In this document: positions 16,281 through 25,066 of the stretch, one piece after another
How the letters are laid out: every line of letters starts with the position of its first letter
Position numbering within the stretch: the stretch's first letter is position 1
Origin: JAVBUP01 sp031555175
GTDB taxonomy: Bacteria; Bacillota_I; Bacilli_A; Erysipelotrichales; Coprobacillaceae
DNA: 64,000 bases
Assembly: GCA_031555175.1 (NCBI GenBank)
Contig: JAVBUP010000019.1
Location: 1 to 64,000, forward strand
Direction: 5' to 3'
Notes under the pieces: generated by a model
Databases searched by the model: none
What the model was told of the DNA's origin: nothing
Seen by the model: the letters and a program-made list of their open reading frames with translations, nothing else
Position numbers and translations under genes: made by a program

Positions 16281-16862
16281 ATGGCAAAGAAAAATCTTAG
16301 AAAAAAAGATATAGATTTTCTTAGTGCTTACAATAGGAAAACTGTTGAAATTAAAGAAAGTCAGTCAAAATTAATGCCTATAATTATAGTGTTATTGACA
16401 CTAAGTATTGGTGGATTATTTGGATATTTAAAGTTTGATGAATATAGATTGAATAAGGAATTAGATGATATCAATGATAAACTTACTGGTTTAGAGGCTA
16501 AGTATGATGTACCTAATTATAATTTAGAAAGTACCTTGCTTAGTTCACTGCGTGCGACAACTAAATTATTAAATGGAGCATATGACAACCTTAACACATA
16601 TAGTGAGTTTGATACTGAGTTATTAGATACTATTCTTGTTAAGCCACCTTATACTAAAGTTATATCATTTAAATTTGATAGAACTAGTGGGACTGTTTCG
16701 ATTGGTCTACAAGCTAATAAGGTTGAGGAAACAGAAGCATATGTAAGAGACTTGCGTGAATCTGGTAAGTACTTAGATGTATATTATACGGGATATGATT
16801 CGTCAGCATTGTCACAAGCCTATGTTTACAATGTTACTATTATCTTGAAAGGTGGTAATTAA
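16281..16862 (+). CDS. pilN: PilN-like alignment protein
   Basis: About 193 residues. Short basic cytoplasmic N-terminus, one transmembrane helix at roughly residues 34-53 (LMPIIIVLLTLSIGGLFGYL), then a predicted coiled coil and a ferredoxin-like extracellular domain. Topology, size and the pilM-N-O order identify it. The ATG at 16281 follows GGTAGGTGA; a GTG at 16272 is possible but includes that ribosome binding site. It should pair with the next gene product outside the membrane. Confidence 0.78.
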   Translation: MAKKNLRKKDIDFLSAYNRKTVEIKESQSKLMPIIIVLLTLSIGGLFGYLKFDEYRLNKELDDINDKLTGLEAKYDVPNYNLESTLLSSLRATTKLLNGAYDNLNTYSEFDTELLDTILVKPPYTKVISFKFDRTSGTVSIGLQANKVEETEAYVRDLRESGKYLDVYYTGYDSSALSQAYVYNVTIILKGGN

Positions 16863-16863
16863 T

Positions 16864-17457
16864 ATGAGTATTAAATTATCGCGTAGAGAAAAAGTCTTAA
16901 TATTTATATTGTTAGTTTTAGCTATCACTATGGGAGGTTACTATTTTGCTATTAAACCAGCAATGGATAAAAACAAATCAATTAGACAAGAAATAGATGC
17001 TATGAGTTTCAAATATGACATGAGTTTGAGTGATTATGAATTGTCAAAGGATATGGAAGAACTATTGATTACGGCTAGCCAAGAGTATAGAGACTCTTTT
17101 ATAAACTATTATGATGTTGTTAATGATGAAGATCTAGATGATTTGTTTACTGACTTAGCTCTAAAGTATAAATTTACTCCAGTGAGTATAGCTATCACAA
17201 GGCCGGTATTAACTGTAGTTAGTGCATATGGTATCGCAGCTGATAAAACAGAAGCAACAGCTAATAATGGTATATTGGTTTCAACAGTTAAACAAGCAGT
17301 TACAATAAAGGCTAATGCTATCAATAATTCCATCTCTAAATTTGTAGATGAAATTAATGCGATTGATGGTATTAGAGTGAGTATGGTTAACTGCGAAGTA
17401 GCAGGAAATGCACTTGAAGTAAGCTTCGAATATAAACTTTATATGATAGAAAAATAA
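16864..17457 (+). CDS. pilO: PilO-like alignment protein
   Basis: 197 residues from the ATG at 16864, which follows AAAGGTGG. One transmembrane helix at about residues 10-29, then a coiled-coil-like stretch (MDKNKSIRQEIDAMSFKYDM) and a C-terminal globular domain, the bitopic PilO layout. It overlaps the 3' end of pilN only if the longer GTG start is used; with this start the spacing is 1 base. Sequence identity to named PilO proteins is not obvious by eye, so topology and gene order carry the call. Confidence 0.78.
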   Translation: MSIKLSRREKVLIFILLVLAITMGGYYFAIKPAMDKNKSIRQEIDAMSFKYDMSLSDYELSKDMEELLITASQEYRDSFINYYDVVNDEDLDDLFTDLALKYKFTPVSIAITRPVLTVVSAYGIAADKTEATANNGILVSTVKQAVTIKANAINNSISKFVDEINAIDGIRVSMVNCEVAGNALEVSFEYKLYMIEK

Positions 17458-17472
17458 AAAGGAGGTGCTACG

Positions 17473-17904
17473 ATGAAAAAAAGTAATAACGGTTCTGGGA
17501 TTATTTGGGTAATCACCGTAATAATGGTATTATCGATTATTGTCGTCGGAGCTCTATCCTTTGCTTATTATACTAGTGCTAGTACGATTAATAAGGCATC
17601 TACTATGCAAGCGGAAATGGATGCTAGAACTGCAGTACAAGCAGTAGTATTATCGCTTGAAGCAAGTATTGGCGCTGAGAATGGAGTGCCAAATACTGTC
17701 ACTAGTAAAACGGATTTAGAAATTAATCTACCAAATGAAAAAACTGAAGTACTAGACGCATATATTCAGCGAACTTCCTCTGAAGAATTGATCGTGTTTG
17801 TTGAAGTGAGATATAAAAATATGCGATCTAACTGCAAAGCCTATATGTTTTATGAAAGCAGTCAATGGCGTATATTAAATTACGAAGTAGGTGATGCTAC
17901 ATGA
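17473..17904 (+). CDS. PilX-like pilus component (minor pseudopilin)
   Basis: 143 residues. The N-terminus has a short basic leader, then a Gly-Ser-Gly followed by a long hydrophobic helix (residues 9-32), the pattern of PilX/GspK-type minor pilins that lack the strict Glu5. The rest is a small globular domain with NKASTMQAEMDARTAVQ, the helix seen after the membrane segment in PilX proteins. A GGAGGTG ribosome binding site precedes it, and it overlaps the next gene by 4 bases (ATGA). Function in pilus initiation or tip assembly is inferred. Confidence 0.7.
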   Translation: MKKSNNGSGIIWVITVIMVLSIIVVGALSFAYYTSASTINKASTMQAEMDARTAVQAVVLSLEASIGAENGVPNTVTSKTDLEINLPNEKTEVLDAYIQRTSSEELIVFVEVRYKNMRSNCKAYMFYESSQWRILNYEVGDAT

Positions 17905-18245
17905 GAAATATAAAAGGTATGACTTTAATAGAAATGATAATTGCAATTGTAATTGTTGCAATAGGATCATTAATAGCTTTTTCTGGATTAATGACGACAA
18001 CAAATATTATGAGTGATGCTCGTAAATATAATGATAGTGCTGATAATCAATATCACGCCTTAGAAGGAGAAATATCTATTGAAGGTGTTACAATTAATAC
18101 GAGTGTTGATAAACACATTACAATTGAGTTTGTAGGAAAGAATATTTCAATGGAAGTTGGCGGTCAATTGCTTACAGCGATAAGTGATGATTATGCGGAC
18201 ATAAGTTTAACGAAATTTGTACCATTTACTGTTCGTTTAAAATAG
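17901..18245 (+). CDS. minor pilin (prepilin-like protein)
   Basis: 114 residues. Leader MRNIKG, cleavage after Gly6 and mature MTLIEM with Glu5 define a class III prepilin. The hydrophobic helix runs to about residue 28. The body is small, about 75 residues. It is coupled to the preceding PilX-like gene by an ATGA overlap, a typical arrangement of the minor pilin set that primes pilus assembly (FimU/PilV/PilW/PilX-like). Confidence 0.85.
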   Translation: MRNIKGMTLIEMIIAIVIVAIGSLIAFSGLMTTTNIMSDARKYNDSADNQYHALEGEISIEGVTINTSVDKHITIEFVGKNISMEVGGQLLTAISDDYADISLTKFVPFTVRLK

Positions 18246-18275
18246 TTGCTTAAAAAAGAGGAGAGGGGCGAGGAG

Positions 18276-19673
18276 TTGAAGAAAAATAACACTGGAATGA
18301 CTTTAATTGAAGTCATAGCCGCGCTTCTAATCTCGATGGTGATTGGCGGAATAACGATTACTCTTGTTTTGTCTTCCACGAGTTACTTCTTGCAAGAGAC
18401 CTCAGATAGTCAAAATAAGCTGGTTACGGATCAAATAGTTAGTTACATTCGTAATGAGTTACTATATGCTTCAGAAATTCAAATTTCAAGTACTAAACCT
18501 GATTCGAGAAATTGGAGTAGTATTTCTATTGAAAATGGCAAAGTATATAAAGATGAAAGAAATGTGTTCAATGATAACTTATATAGTGGACATGAATTGT
18601 GTTTAAGTGCCTTCGGTTATAATGGATATCATTTTGATTTAAGTTTTGATTTACTTGATGAAAGTAAAAGTGTTTATAGCACAATGACCACTTTAGAGTT
18701 ATTAAATTTGAAACTGATAGTAAGTCAGGATAGTAGTTTCAATCCATTTAGAGATCTAGTTGAGCTAGTTACTATATCTAATACAGATAAGATTTATTAT
18801 ATTAATGATTATATAAAATATATACCTAGTGGTGATGTAGTAGAGACTGAAGCAAAAGGGTTATTAGGTAGTCAGCTAGCATTTATTAACAACTATAATA
18901 ATATGGGAGTTTACACATCGGATTCGCATTATTATTACCATCCTGGATCAATGGTTTTCTATGAAGGATATTGGTATATGAAGTTGACAGATTTTAAAAT
19001 TGGAAATAGCGCTAGGGAGCTTAATTCTTTGCACTGGAAAAAGCTAACTGATGAGTATAGTGCTGGCAATGGATATCAAATCGGTGATGTGATTATTTAT
19101 GAAGGCAAATATTATCAATGTCAAATAAACTCATATAACATTATAGATGGAGCCTATACGACATCTTGGCTGAGCAATCCAACTGATAGATGGTCTGGCC
19201 ATTGGATAGAGGTTGATTATGCGACAGCATTGAATACTACTTATACGAACGTTTTAAATTTAACAATTGATACGGCGAGAAATACGCTTGATAAAATTAA
19301 CTTAGATGATGTTCCAGAGTATAATTCAGCTCTTGATTATAGTTTATCTTCCTCACCTAGGTTTGTTAAAATTACTACTATTGTGAGCGGTAAATCGATG
19401 GTTAAATATTATCAACATGTTAGACTTGATCTAGCTGGTAATCCAGGAATGCGAGTTAATGGTGTGAATGGATGGAAAACTTTAGAAATCGGGTATGATC
19501 CTGAGAGTTATTATGAGATAGGAGATACAGTTAAATACAACGTAAATAACACATATTCATACACATATTTTAGCGCTCTTGAAGAAATGACTACAAAGAT
19601 AGTTCCAGATTGGAATACTATTAATGTCAAATGGAAGAATATTGTATGGGGAAGTGCTGATGATTACCAATAG
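18276..19673 (+). CDS. large minor pilin with carbohydrate-binding-like modules (copy 1)
   Basis: About 465 residues. Starts at a TTG with AGAGGAGAGG 8 bases upstream; leader LKKNNTG, then mature MTLIEV with Glu5 and a hydrophobic helix, so it is a PilW-type prepilin with a very large ectodomain. Two segments (near residues 216-258 and 263-315) each contain a Y-x-x-G-(D/S)-x-(V/I)-x-Y-(E/N)-G-x-(Y/W)-Y core followed by a terminal Trp, the pattern of chitin/cellulose-binding CBM5/12 modules. A weaker third copy (Y-x-x-G-D-T-V) lies near 400-460. It is clearly paralogous to the next gene. Role as a pilus-tip adhesin is inferred. Confidence 0.8.
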   Translation: MKKNNTGMTLIEVIAALLISMVIGGITITLVLSSTSYFLQETSDSQNKLVTDQIVSYIRNELLYASEIQISSTKPDSRNWSSISIENGKVYKDERNVFNDNLYSGHELCLSAFGYNGYHFDLSFDLLDESKSVYSTMTTLELLNLKLIVSQDSSFNPFRDLVELVTISNTDKIYYINDYIKYIPSGDVVETEAKGLLGSQLAFINNYNNMGVYTSDSHYYYHPGSMVFYEGYWYMKLTDFKIGNSARELNSLHWKKLTDEYSAGNGYQIGDVIIYEGKYYQCQINSYNIIDGAYTTSWLSNPTDRWSGHWIEVDYATALNTTYTNVLNLTIDTARNTLDKINLDDVPEYNSALDYSLSSSPRFVKITTIVSGKSMVKYYQHVRLDLAGNPGMRVNGVNGWKTLEIGYDPESYYEIGDTVKYNVNNTYSYTYFSALEEMTTKIVPDWNTINVKWKNIVWGSADDYQ

Positions 19674-19714
19674 TTAGAAAGAACTACTAATTTACAATGA
19701 AGAGAGGGAAACGT

Positions 19715-21079
19715 ATGAGAAACAGATTAAATAATGCGGGCATGACTCTTTTGGAAGTTATTGCAGCGCTGATTATTTCTGCTATAATTGGCGGGATAAC
19801 AATCACGATTATTTTAACTTCTACGAACTATTTTTTTAGTGAGACCTCAGATAGCCATGACAAACTTATGGCAGATCAAATTGTAAACTATGTAAGACGA
19901 GAATTATTGTATTCTTCAGAAATAGTAGTTGGAACTTCCAAACCGGATACAAGGGATTGGAATTATATCACTATTAATGATGGAAGATTAATTAAGAATG
20001 ATGTTGCTGCCTTAAGTGAAGGGACATATGGAGATAGAAAAATAGTTTTAAGTATCAGAGGTTATGATAGTTATCGACTTGATTTAAATCTAAGTCTTAA
20101 CGCTGAGGATCAATCAAATTTATACTCTACAAAGAGTACATTAGAACTATTAAATTTGAAGTTAAAGGCCGAAATAGATAGTTCGTTCAATCCTTTTGGA
20201 AATATTGGTACCTCTGTCACTATTGATAATACTGTAAAAATATATTATATAAAGGATTTTGAGAGAGTAATAATTGATGATGAAGTAAAAGAAGCTAGAG
20301 GATTAGTATCTAGTCAAATATCTTTCCTGGATAACTATAATAATTTGGGCGTATACGATACATCTATATTATATAAACCTGGATCATTTGTCTTCTATGA
20401 GGGGAAATGGTACATGAGATTAATTGAGTCTAATACAGGTAGCTGTAATGGTGTAGCGTCATTCTCATCTACAGCTAGATGTTGGAAAATAATCCAAGAT
20501 GATTATTCTCCATATAGTGCTTACCAAAAAGGTGACATTATAATATATAATGGCAAGTATTATCAGGCAACTACAAATAGTTATACGGGTAATTATAGTA
20601 TTAATTATATGGGTTCACCACCATATTATCCATGGACTGAAGTCAATTATGGAGTCGTTGAAAACACAGTGTATGAGAATACTGTTACTCTCACAGTTCC
20701 AACAGTGAGAAATATATTAGACACTATTAATGTGAAGCAGATTCCAGAATATGACCAAAACGTTGATTATTCATTATCGAGTTCACCAGAATTTGTTAAG
20801 AAAACAATAGTCAGTGCTGGAGTAGAGGTAGTTAGCTATTATCAACATTGTCGTAGAGATATTGATGGAGTACCTGGTCTAAGAGTTAATGGAGTGAATG
20901 GATGGAAGACATTATCGGTAACTTATGATAGTAATAGCTATTATACAGTTGGTGATGTGGTAAATGCTAGAGTTAATAATGTGCCAACATATGTAATTTC
21001 AACGCAAGAGATGATCACACAAGTAAATGTTGTGGTTACTGGACAAACTACAGACAAGTGGCAAAAGTATACACCATAG
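19715..21079 (+). CDS. large minor pilin with carbohydrate-binding-like modules (copy 2)
   Basis: About 454 residues from the ATG at 19715 (AGAGGG upstream; an ATG at 19697 is less likely). Leader MRNRLNNAG, then mature MTLLEV with Glu5 and an assembly helix nearly identical to copy 1. Both copies share blocks such as FNPF, YNN(M/L)GVY, YSLSSSP and RVNGVNGWKTL, proving tandem duplication. Modules of the form YKPGSFVFYEGKWYMRL (from residue 220) and YQKGDIIIYNGKYYQA repeat the CBM5/12-like pattern, with a degenerate third near the C-terminus. The ectodomains have diverged between copies, which fits ligand diversification. Confidence 0.8.
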   Translation: MRNRLNNAGMTLLEVIAALIISAIIGGITITIILTSTNYFFSETSDSHDKLMADQIVNYVRRELLYSSEIVVGTSKPDTRDWNYITINDGRLIKNDVAALSEGTYGDRKIVLSIRGYDSYRLDLNLSLNAEDQSNLYSTKSTLELLNLKLKAEIDSSFNPFGNIGTSVTIDNTVKIYYIKDFERVIIDDEVKEARGLVSSQISFLDNYNNLGVYDTSILYKPGSFVFYEGKWYMRLIESNTGSCNGVASFSSTARCWKIIQDDYSPYSAYQKGDIIIYNGKYYQATTNSYTGNYSINYMGSPPYYPWTEVNYGVVENTVYENTVTLTVPTVRNILDTINVKQIPEYDQNVDYSLSSSPEFVKKTIVSAGVEVVSYYQHCRRDIDGVPGLRVNGVNGWKTLSVTYDSNSYYTVGDVVNARVNNVPTYVISTQEMITQVNVVVTGQTTDKWQKYTP

Positions 21080-21096
21080 AAATAGGAGGTAGATGT

Positions 21097-22767
21097 ATGA
21101 AAAACATACCAATTGGAGAAGTTTTAAAGGAATCTGGTAAGATCAATGAAGAGCAACTACAAATCGCTTTAGAAGCTCAAAAAAATGATCGCTCTAAAAG
21201 GTTAGGGGAGCATCTAATTGATTTAGGATTTATCACAGAAAGTGAGATGCTAGAAGCTTTATCTGCTAAGCTTGGGTGCCCGATTATAAATATTGGTCGT
21301 CAAACATTTGATATAAAATCAGTGATGTTAATACCAAAAGCTATTTCTCAAAAATATAGTATATTGGCAATACGTGAGGAAGATCATCACCTTTTGGTTG
21401 TTACTTCTGATCCCTTAAATTTCTATGGAATTGAAGATGTTCGTTTAGTAACTGGAAAGCACTTAAAAGTTTGTATTGCAAAAAAACAAGAAATTGAAGT
21501 AGCTATTGCTCATTATTATAAAGAAGTTGACGCTTTAAATATGGCGAAGAGAGCCAATGTAATTACCCCTGAAATAGTTTCAAAGGTAGAAACGTTTGAT
21601 GCGGAGAAAGATGATACGCCAGTAGTAAAACTACTTAATTCTTTGCTTAGTCGTGGTTTTGATAAAAATGCGAGTGATATTCATATTGAACCATTTGAAG
21701 AAAAAGTAATAGTTAGAATGAGAATTGATGGGGTAATTCAAAACTACGTTGAATTGAACAAAGGAATTCTAGCATCACTAGTAGTTCGTATAAAAATTAT
21801 GTCTAATTTAGATATAGCTGAAAAAAGAGTCCCACAAGATGGCCACTTTATTTGTACGATTGATGGTAATGAGATGAACTTGCGTGTTTCAATTATTCCA
21901 ACTATTCATGGTGAAAAAATAGTTTTAAGATATCTAAATACAAATGCCCAAATAAATAATGAAGAAAGTTTTGGGATGAACAAAGATAATTATGATAAAA
22001 TGAGTAGCATCTTAAATATGCCTCATGGAATTATATATGTTACTGGTCCAACTGGTAGTGGTAAAACTACTACACTATACATGATGTTGGAAGCACTAGC
22101 AAAGAATTCAGTTAATATTTCTACTATTGAAGACCCAGTGGAAAGAAATCTTGAGAAAATTAACCAAATGCAAGTTAATAATGTTGCTGGCTTAACTTTT
22201 GATACTGGTCTTCGCGCTTTATTGCGACAAGATCCAGATGTTATAATGGTTGGCGAAACTAGAGATAAAGAAACTGCGCAAACATCTGTTACGGCATCGA
22301 TTACTGGTCATCTAGTCTTATCAACACTTCATACAAATGATGCTGTAGGAGCTATCGTTAGACTTGAAGACATGGGTATTGAACCATATATGGTCGCTAA
22401 TTCATTAGTTGGCGTTGTTGCGCAACGTCTAGTAAGAAAAATCTGTCCCCATTGTAAGATTGAAGTTGAAGCTACTGTTAATGAGAGATTAGCTTTAGAA
22501 AGTAGAGTCGATAGAGTTTATGTTGGCGCTGGATGTCCTCACTGCAATGAGACAGGTTATAGTGGGCGTATTGCAGTTCATGAGATAATAGTCATTGATT
22601 CTAATGTTAGAAAAATGATCACAATGCGCAAAGATGCTGATGAAATTACTAAGTACTTAAAAGAAAATCAAGGACTAGTCACACTAAAAGATGGGGCTAT
22701 TGAATTAGTGAAGAATGGGATTACAACAATTGATGAACTTAATAAGATTACTTGCTTCGTCGAATAG
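21097..22767 (+). CDS. pilB: type IV pilus assembly ATPase PilB
   Basis: 556 residues. Hexameric cytoplasmic ATPase that powers pilus extension. An N-terminal MshEN/GspE-N domain (about 1-150) precedes the ATPase core with Walker A GPTGSGKTT from residue 317, Walker B region DPDVIMVGETRD and the His box TGHLVLSTLHTND. A tetracysteine zinc site (CPHC and later CPHC within GCPHCNETGYSGR) marks the PilB/GspE branch and is absent from PilT. Start at 21097 with AGGAGG upstream. Adjacent to pilT with a 9-base gap. Confidence 0.96.
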   Translation: MKNIPIGEVLKESGKINEEQLQIALEAQKNDRSKRLGEHLIDLGFITESEMLEALSAKLGCPIINIGRQTFDIKSVMLIPKAISQKYSILAIREEDHHLLVVTSDPLNFYGIEDVRLVTGKHLKVCIAKKQEIEVAIAHYYKEVDALNMAKRANVITPEIVSKVETFDAEKDDTPVVKLLNSLLSRGFDKNASDIHIEPFEEKVIVRMRIDGVIQNYVELNKGILASLVVRIKIMSNLDIAEKRVPQDGHFICTIDGNEMNLRVSIIPTIHGEKIVLRYLNTNAQINNEESFGMNKDNYDKMSSILNMPHGIIYVTGPTGSGKTTTLYMMLEALAKNSVNISTIEDPVERNLEKINQMQVNNVAGLTFDTGLRALLRQDPDVIMVGETRDKETAQTSVTASITGHLVLSTLHTNDAVGAIVRLEDMGIEPYMVANSLVGVVAQRLVRKICPHCKIEVEATVNERLALESRVDRVYVGAGCPHCNETGYSGRIAVHEIIVIDSNVRKMITMRKDADEITKYLKENQGLVTLKDGAIELVKNGITTIDELNKITCFVE

Positions 22768-22776
22768 GAGAAACTT

Positions 22777-23823
22777 ATGAACGAGAATATTAATCGTATT
22801 TTAGACCATGCCCGCGAACTTGGTTGTTCAGATGTTCACATAAGCGTTGGTGAAGGAATTACATTTAGAAAGAATGGTACATTAGGAAAATACCCTAAAG
22901 AGTTCAAAGATAGCGAACTATTAGAAATGATTTTAGAAATTGCAAGTGATAATGTAAATCTAATAAATGATGGTAAAGATGTGGATTTTGCTTATCGAGT
23001 GAATGCAAATCGCTATCGCGTTAATGTTTATCGTCAAATGGGTAAATTAACGGCTGCCTTAAGAGTCATCAATGATGACATTAAGACACTTGAAGAACTT
23101 GGCTTACCAGCTAGATTAACTAAACTTTGTGATGCTCCAAGGGGATTAGTATTAGTAACTGGTCCGACTGGATCTGGAAAGTCTACCACATTAGCAGCAA
23201 TGATTGATTATATCAATGCTAATAAGCGTTGCCATATTCTAACAATTGAAGATCCAGTTGAATATGTTTATCAAAAGAAACAAGCCTTAGTGCATCAACG
23301 CGAGATTGGGATTGATGTTCCTGATTTAAATATGGCGTTAAAATCTGCGTTACGTGAAGATCCTGATATTGTATTGGTAGGAGAAATGCGTGATTACGAA
23401 ACTATCAATGCAGTATTAACACTTGCTGAGACTGGACATCTAGTTTTTTCAACTCTTCATACTGTTGGAACAGCTAAGACAATTGATCGTATTATTAATG
23501 TATTCCCACCTCATAGTCAAGAACAGATAAGAACGCAGCTAGCATCAGTGCTTAATGCAGTCATTACTCAACAACTTATTCCAACTTCTGATGGTGAAGG
23601 TAGAGTAGCTGCTTTAGAAATAATGATTATGACTGATGCAATTAGTAATATTATTCGTGAGAATAAACTTCACTTAATAAAAAGTTCTATGCAAACTGGT
23701 AGAGAATTAGGTATGACTACACTTAATGCTTCTTTAGTTAATTTAGTTAGGACTAGAAAAATCACTTTTGAAAATGCCTACTCCTTTACTAATGATGAAA
23801 AAGAGTTAAAAGAGATTCTGTAG
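22777..23823 (+). CDS. pilT: type IV pilus retraction ATPase PilT
   Basis: 348 residues. Drives pilus depolymerisation, which underlies twitching and DNA uptake. Walker A GPTGSGKST at residues 129-137, Walker B region REDPDIVLVGEMRD, His box TGHLVFSTLHT, and no zinc tetracysteine. The C-terminal AIRNLIRE-type motif expected of PilT appears as SNIIRENK, a conservative variant. Presence of pilT means the pili should be retractile. A strong terminator follows, closing the locus. Confidence 0.95.
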   Translation: MNENINRILDHARELGCSDVHISVGEGITFRKNGTLGKYPKEFKDSELLEMILEIASDNVNLINDGKDVDFAYRVNANRYRVNVYRQMGKLTAALRVINDDIKTLEELGLPARLTKLCDAPRGLVLVTGPTGSGKSTTLAAMIDYINANKRCHILTIEDPVEYVYQKKQALVHQREIGIDVPDLNMALKSALREDPDIVLVGEMRDYETINAVLTLAETGHLVFSTLHTVGTAKTIDRIINVFPPHSQEQIRTQLASVLNAVITQQLIPTSDGEGRVAALEIMIMTDAISNIIRENKLHLIKSSMQTGRELGMTTLNASLVNLVRTRKITFENAYSFTNDEKELKEIL

Positions 23824-23835
23824 AAATATGTTACT

Positions 23836-23860
23836 AACCTCATTTACTGAGGTTTTTTAT
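23836..23860 (+). terminator. terminator of the pilus operon
   Basis: AACCTCA (23836-23842), TTTAC loop, TGAGGTT (23848-23854), then TTTT. Confidence 0.88.
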
Positions 23861-23913
23861 GTCTTTGTTCTTATTAATTTGAATTAAAAATATGCTAATA
23901 AAGCAGAAAAGTG

Positions 23914-23942
23914 TTGATTTGAAGTCGATATTATGGTATCAT
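23914..23942 (+). promoter_or_regulatory. promoter of rpsB
   Basis: TTGATT (23914-23919), 17-base spacer, TATCAT (23937-23942). Predicted start near 23949, giving a leader of about 115 bases. Confidence 0.65.
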
Positions 23943-23948
23943 ATCAAA

Positions 23949-24062
23949 GGTATTGAAGTAATACACACATCATGGATTCGAAAGCCCTGTGCCTATATGA
24001 TAAACTTTATAGGTGGCCTAGTTAGAAGTGGTGGAGGAAAAAAACAAAAGGAGGAAGTTACA
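23949..24062 (+). promoter_or_regulatory. structured 5' leader of rpsB, probable S2 autoregulation
   Basis: The leader contains a hairpin CCTATA...TATAGG around 23991-24014, inside a larger GCC...GGC pairing, followed by a purine-rich linker and the AAGGAGG ribosome binding site. Autogenous control by S2 through such leaders is known in several bacterial groups; whether this one belongs to a described Rfam family I cannot tell by eye. Confidence 0.4.
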
Positions 24063-25010
24063 ATGTCAGTAATTTCAATGAAAAAATTATTAGAAGTTGG
24101 AGTTCATTTTGGACATCAAACAAAACGTTGGAATCCAAAAATGGCACCTTACATCTTCACAGCAAGAAATGGTATCTATATCATTGACTTACAAAAATCA
24201 TCTAAGAAAATTGATGATGCTTATAAAGCAATGAAAGCTGTAGCAGATAAAGGTGGAAAAGTTCTTTTTGTAGGAACTAAAAAACAAGCTCAAGAAGCTG
24301 TTAAAGATGAAGCTATTCGTTCTGGATCATTCTATGTAAACAATAGATGGTTAGGTGGAACATTAACAAACTTCAAAACAATTCAAAAACGTATTAAACG
24401 TTTAAAAGATTTAGAAAAAATGGAATCAGATGGAACTTTCGAAGTGTTACCTAAGAAAGAAGTAATCTTATTAAGAAAAGAAGCTGCTAAGTTAGAAAAA
24501 TACTTAGGTGGGATTAAAGAAATGAGAAGAATTCCAGATGCTATCTTCGTTATCGATCCTAAAGTTGAACATAACGCAGTTGCTGAAGCTCGTAAATTAA
24601 ACATTCCTGTATTTGGAATCTGTGATACAAATTCAGATCCTGATATGCTTGATCATGTTATTCCCGCTAATGATGATGCAATTAGAGCTGTTAAATTAAT
24701 TGTTGCAGCTATGGCTGATGCAATTATTGAATCAAAAGGTGGAGTATTAGAAGTAGCATATGTTAAAGATGAAACTGATGAAGAAGTATCTATGAATGAT
24801 GCTATTGTATCTGTTGATAACAGTATGGAAAGAAGAAAACAACAAAGAAGAGAATATAATGATAGACGTAATAACGATGGAGAAAGAAGACCATACCAAC
24901 CTCGTACTCCTAGAGCGCCTAGACCAGAATATAACAACAATAGATCTGAAACTAAATCAGAAGCTAATGTTGAAGCAAAAGTAGAAACAAAAGAAACTAC
25001 TGCTGAATAA
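24063..25010 (+). CDS. rpsB: 30S ribosomal protein S2, with long C-terminal tail
   Basis: 315 residues from the ATG at 24063 (AAGGAGG upstream); an in-frame reading from 23892 would run through the promoter and leader and is rejected. The core (MKKLLEVGVHFGHQTKRWNPKM, IIDLQKS, NNRWLGGTLTNF, DTNSDPD) is standard S2, needed for S1 and tmRNA-competent 30S subunits. S2 proteins are usually 230-260 residues; here about 60 extra residues after residue 255 are highly charged, with an Arg/Asn/Pro-rich stretch then a Lys/Glu-rich end. The tail is probably disordered. Confidence 0.97.
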   Translation: MSVISMKKLLEVGVHFGHQTKRWNPKMAPYIFTARNGIYIIDLQKSSKKIDDAYKAMKAVADKGGKVLFVGTKKQAQEAVKDEAIRSGSFYVNNRWLGGTLTNFKTIQKRIKRLKDLEKMESDGTFEVLPKKEVILLRKEAAKLEKYLGGIKEMRRIPDAIFVIDPKVEHNAVAEARKLNIPVFGICDTNSDPDMLDHVIPANDDAIRAVKLIVAAMADAIIESKGGVLEVAYVKDETDEEVSMNDAIVSVDNSMERRKQQRREYNDRRNNDGERRPYQPRTPRAPRPEYNNNRSETKSEANVEAKVETKETTAE

Positions 25011-25017
25011 CCAAACA

Positions 25018-25043
25018 GGGTAGACGTAGTCTATCCTATTTTT
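25018..25043 (+). terminator. attenuator between rpsB and tsf
   Basis: GGGTAGAC (25018-25025), GTA loop, GTCTATCC (25029-25036), then TATTTTT. It ends about 20 bases before the tsf ribosome binding site, so it probably reduces rather than ends transcription into tsf. Confidence 0.75.
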
Positions 25044-25066
25044 AAAGAAAAAAGGAGAAATTAATT

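Noticed and set aside
23892..24062. N-terminal extension of rpsB
   Set aside because: The in-frame extension contains the promoter and the leader; S2 starts at 24063 with a proper ribosome binding site.
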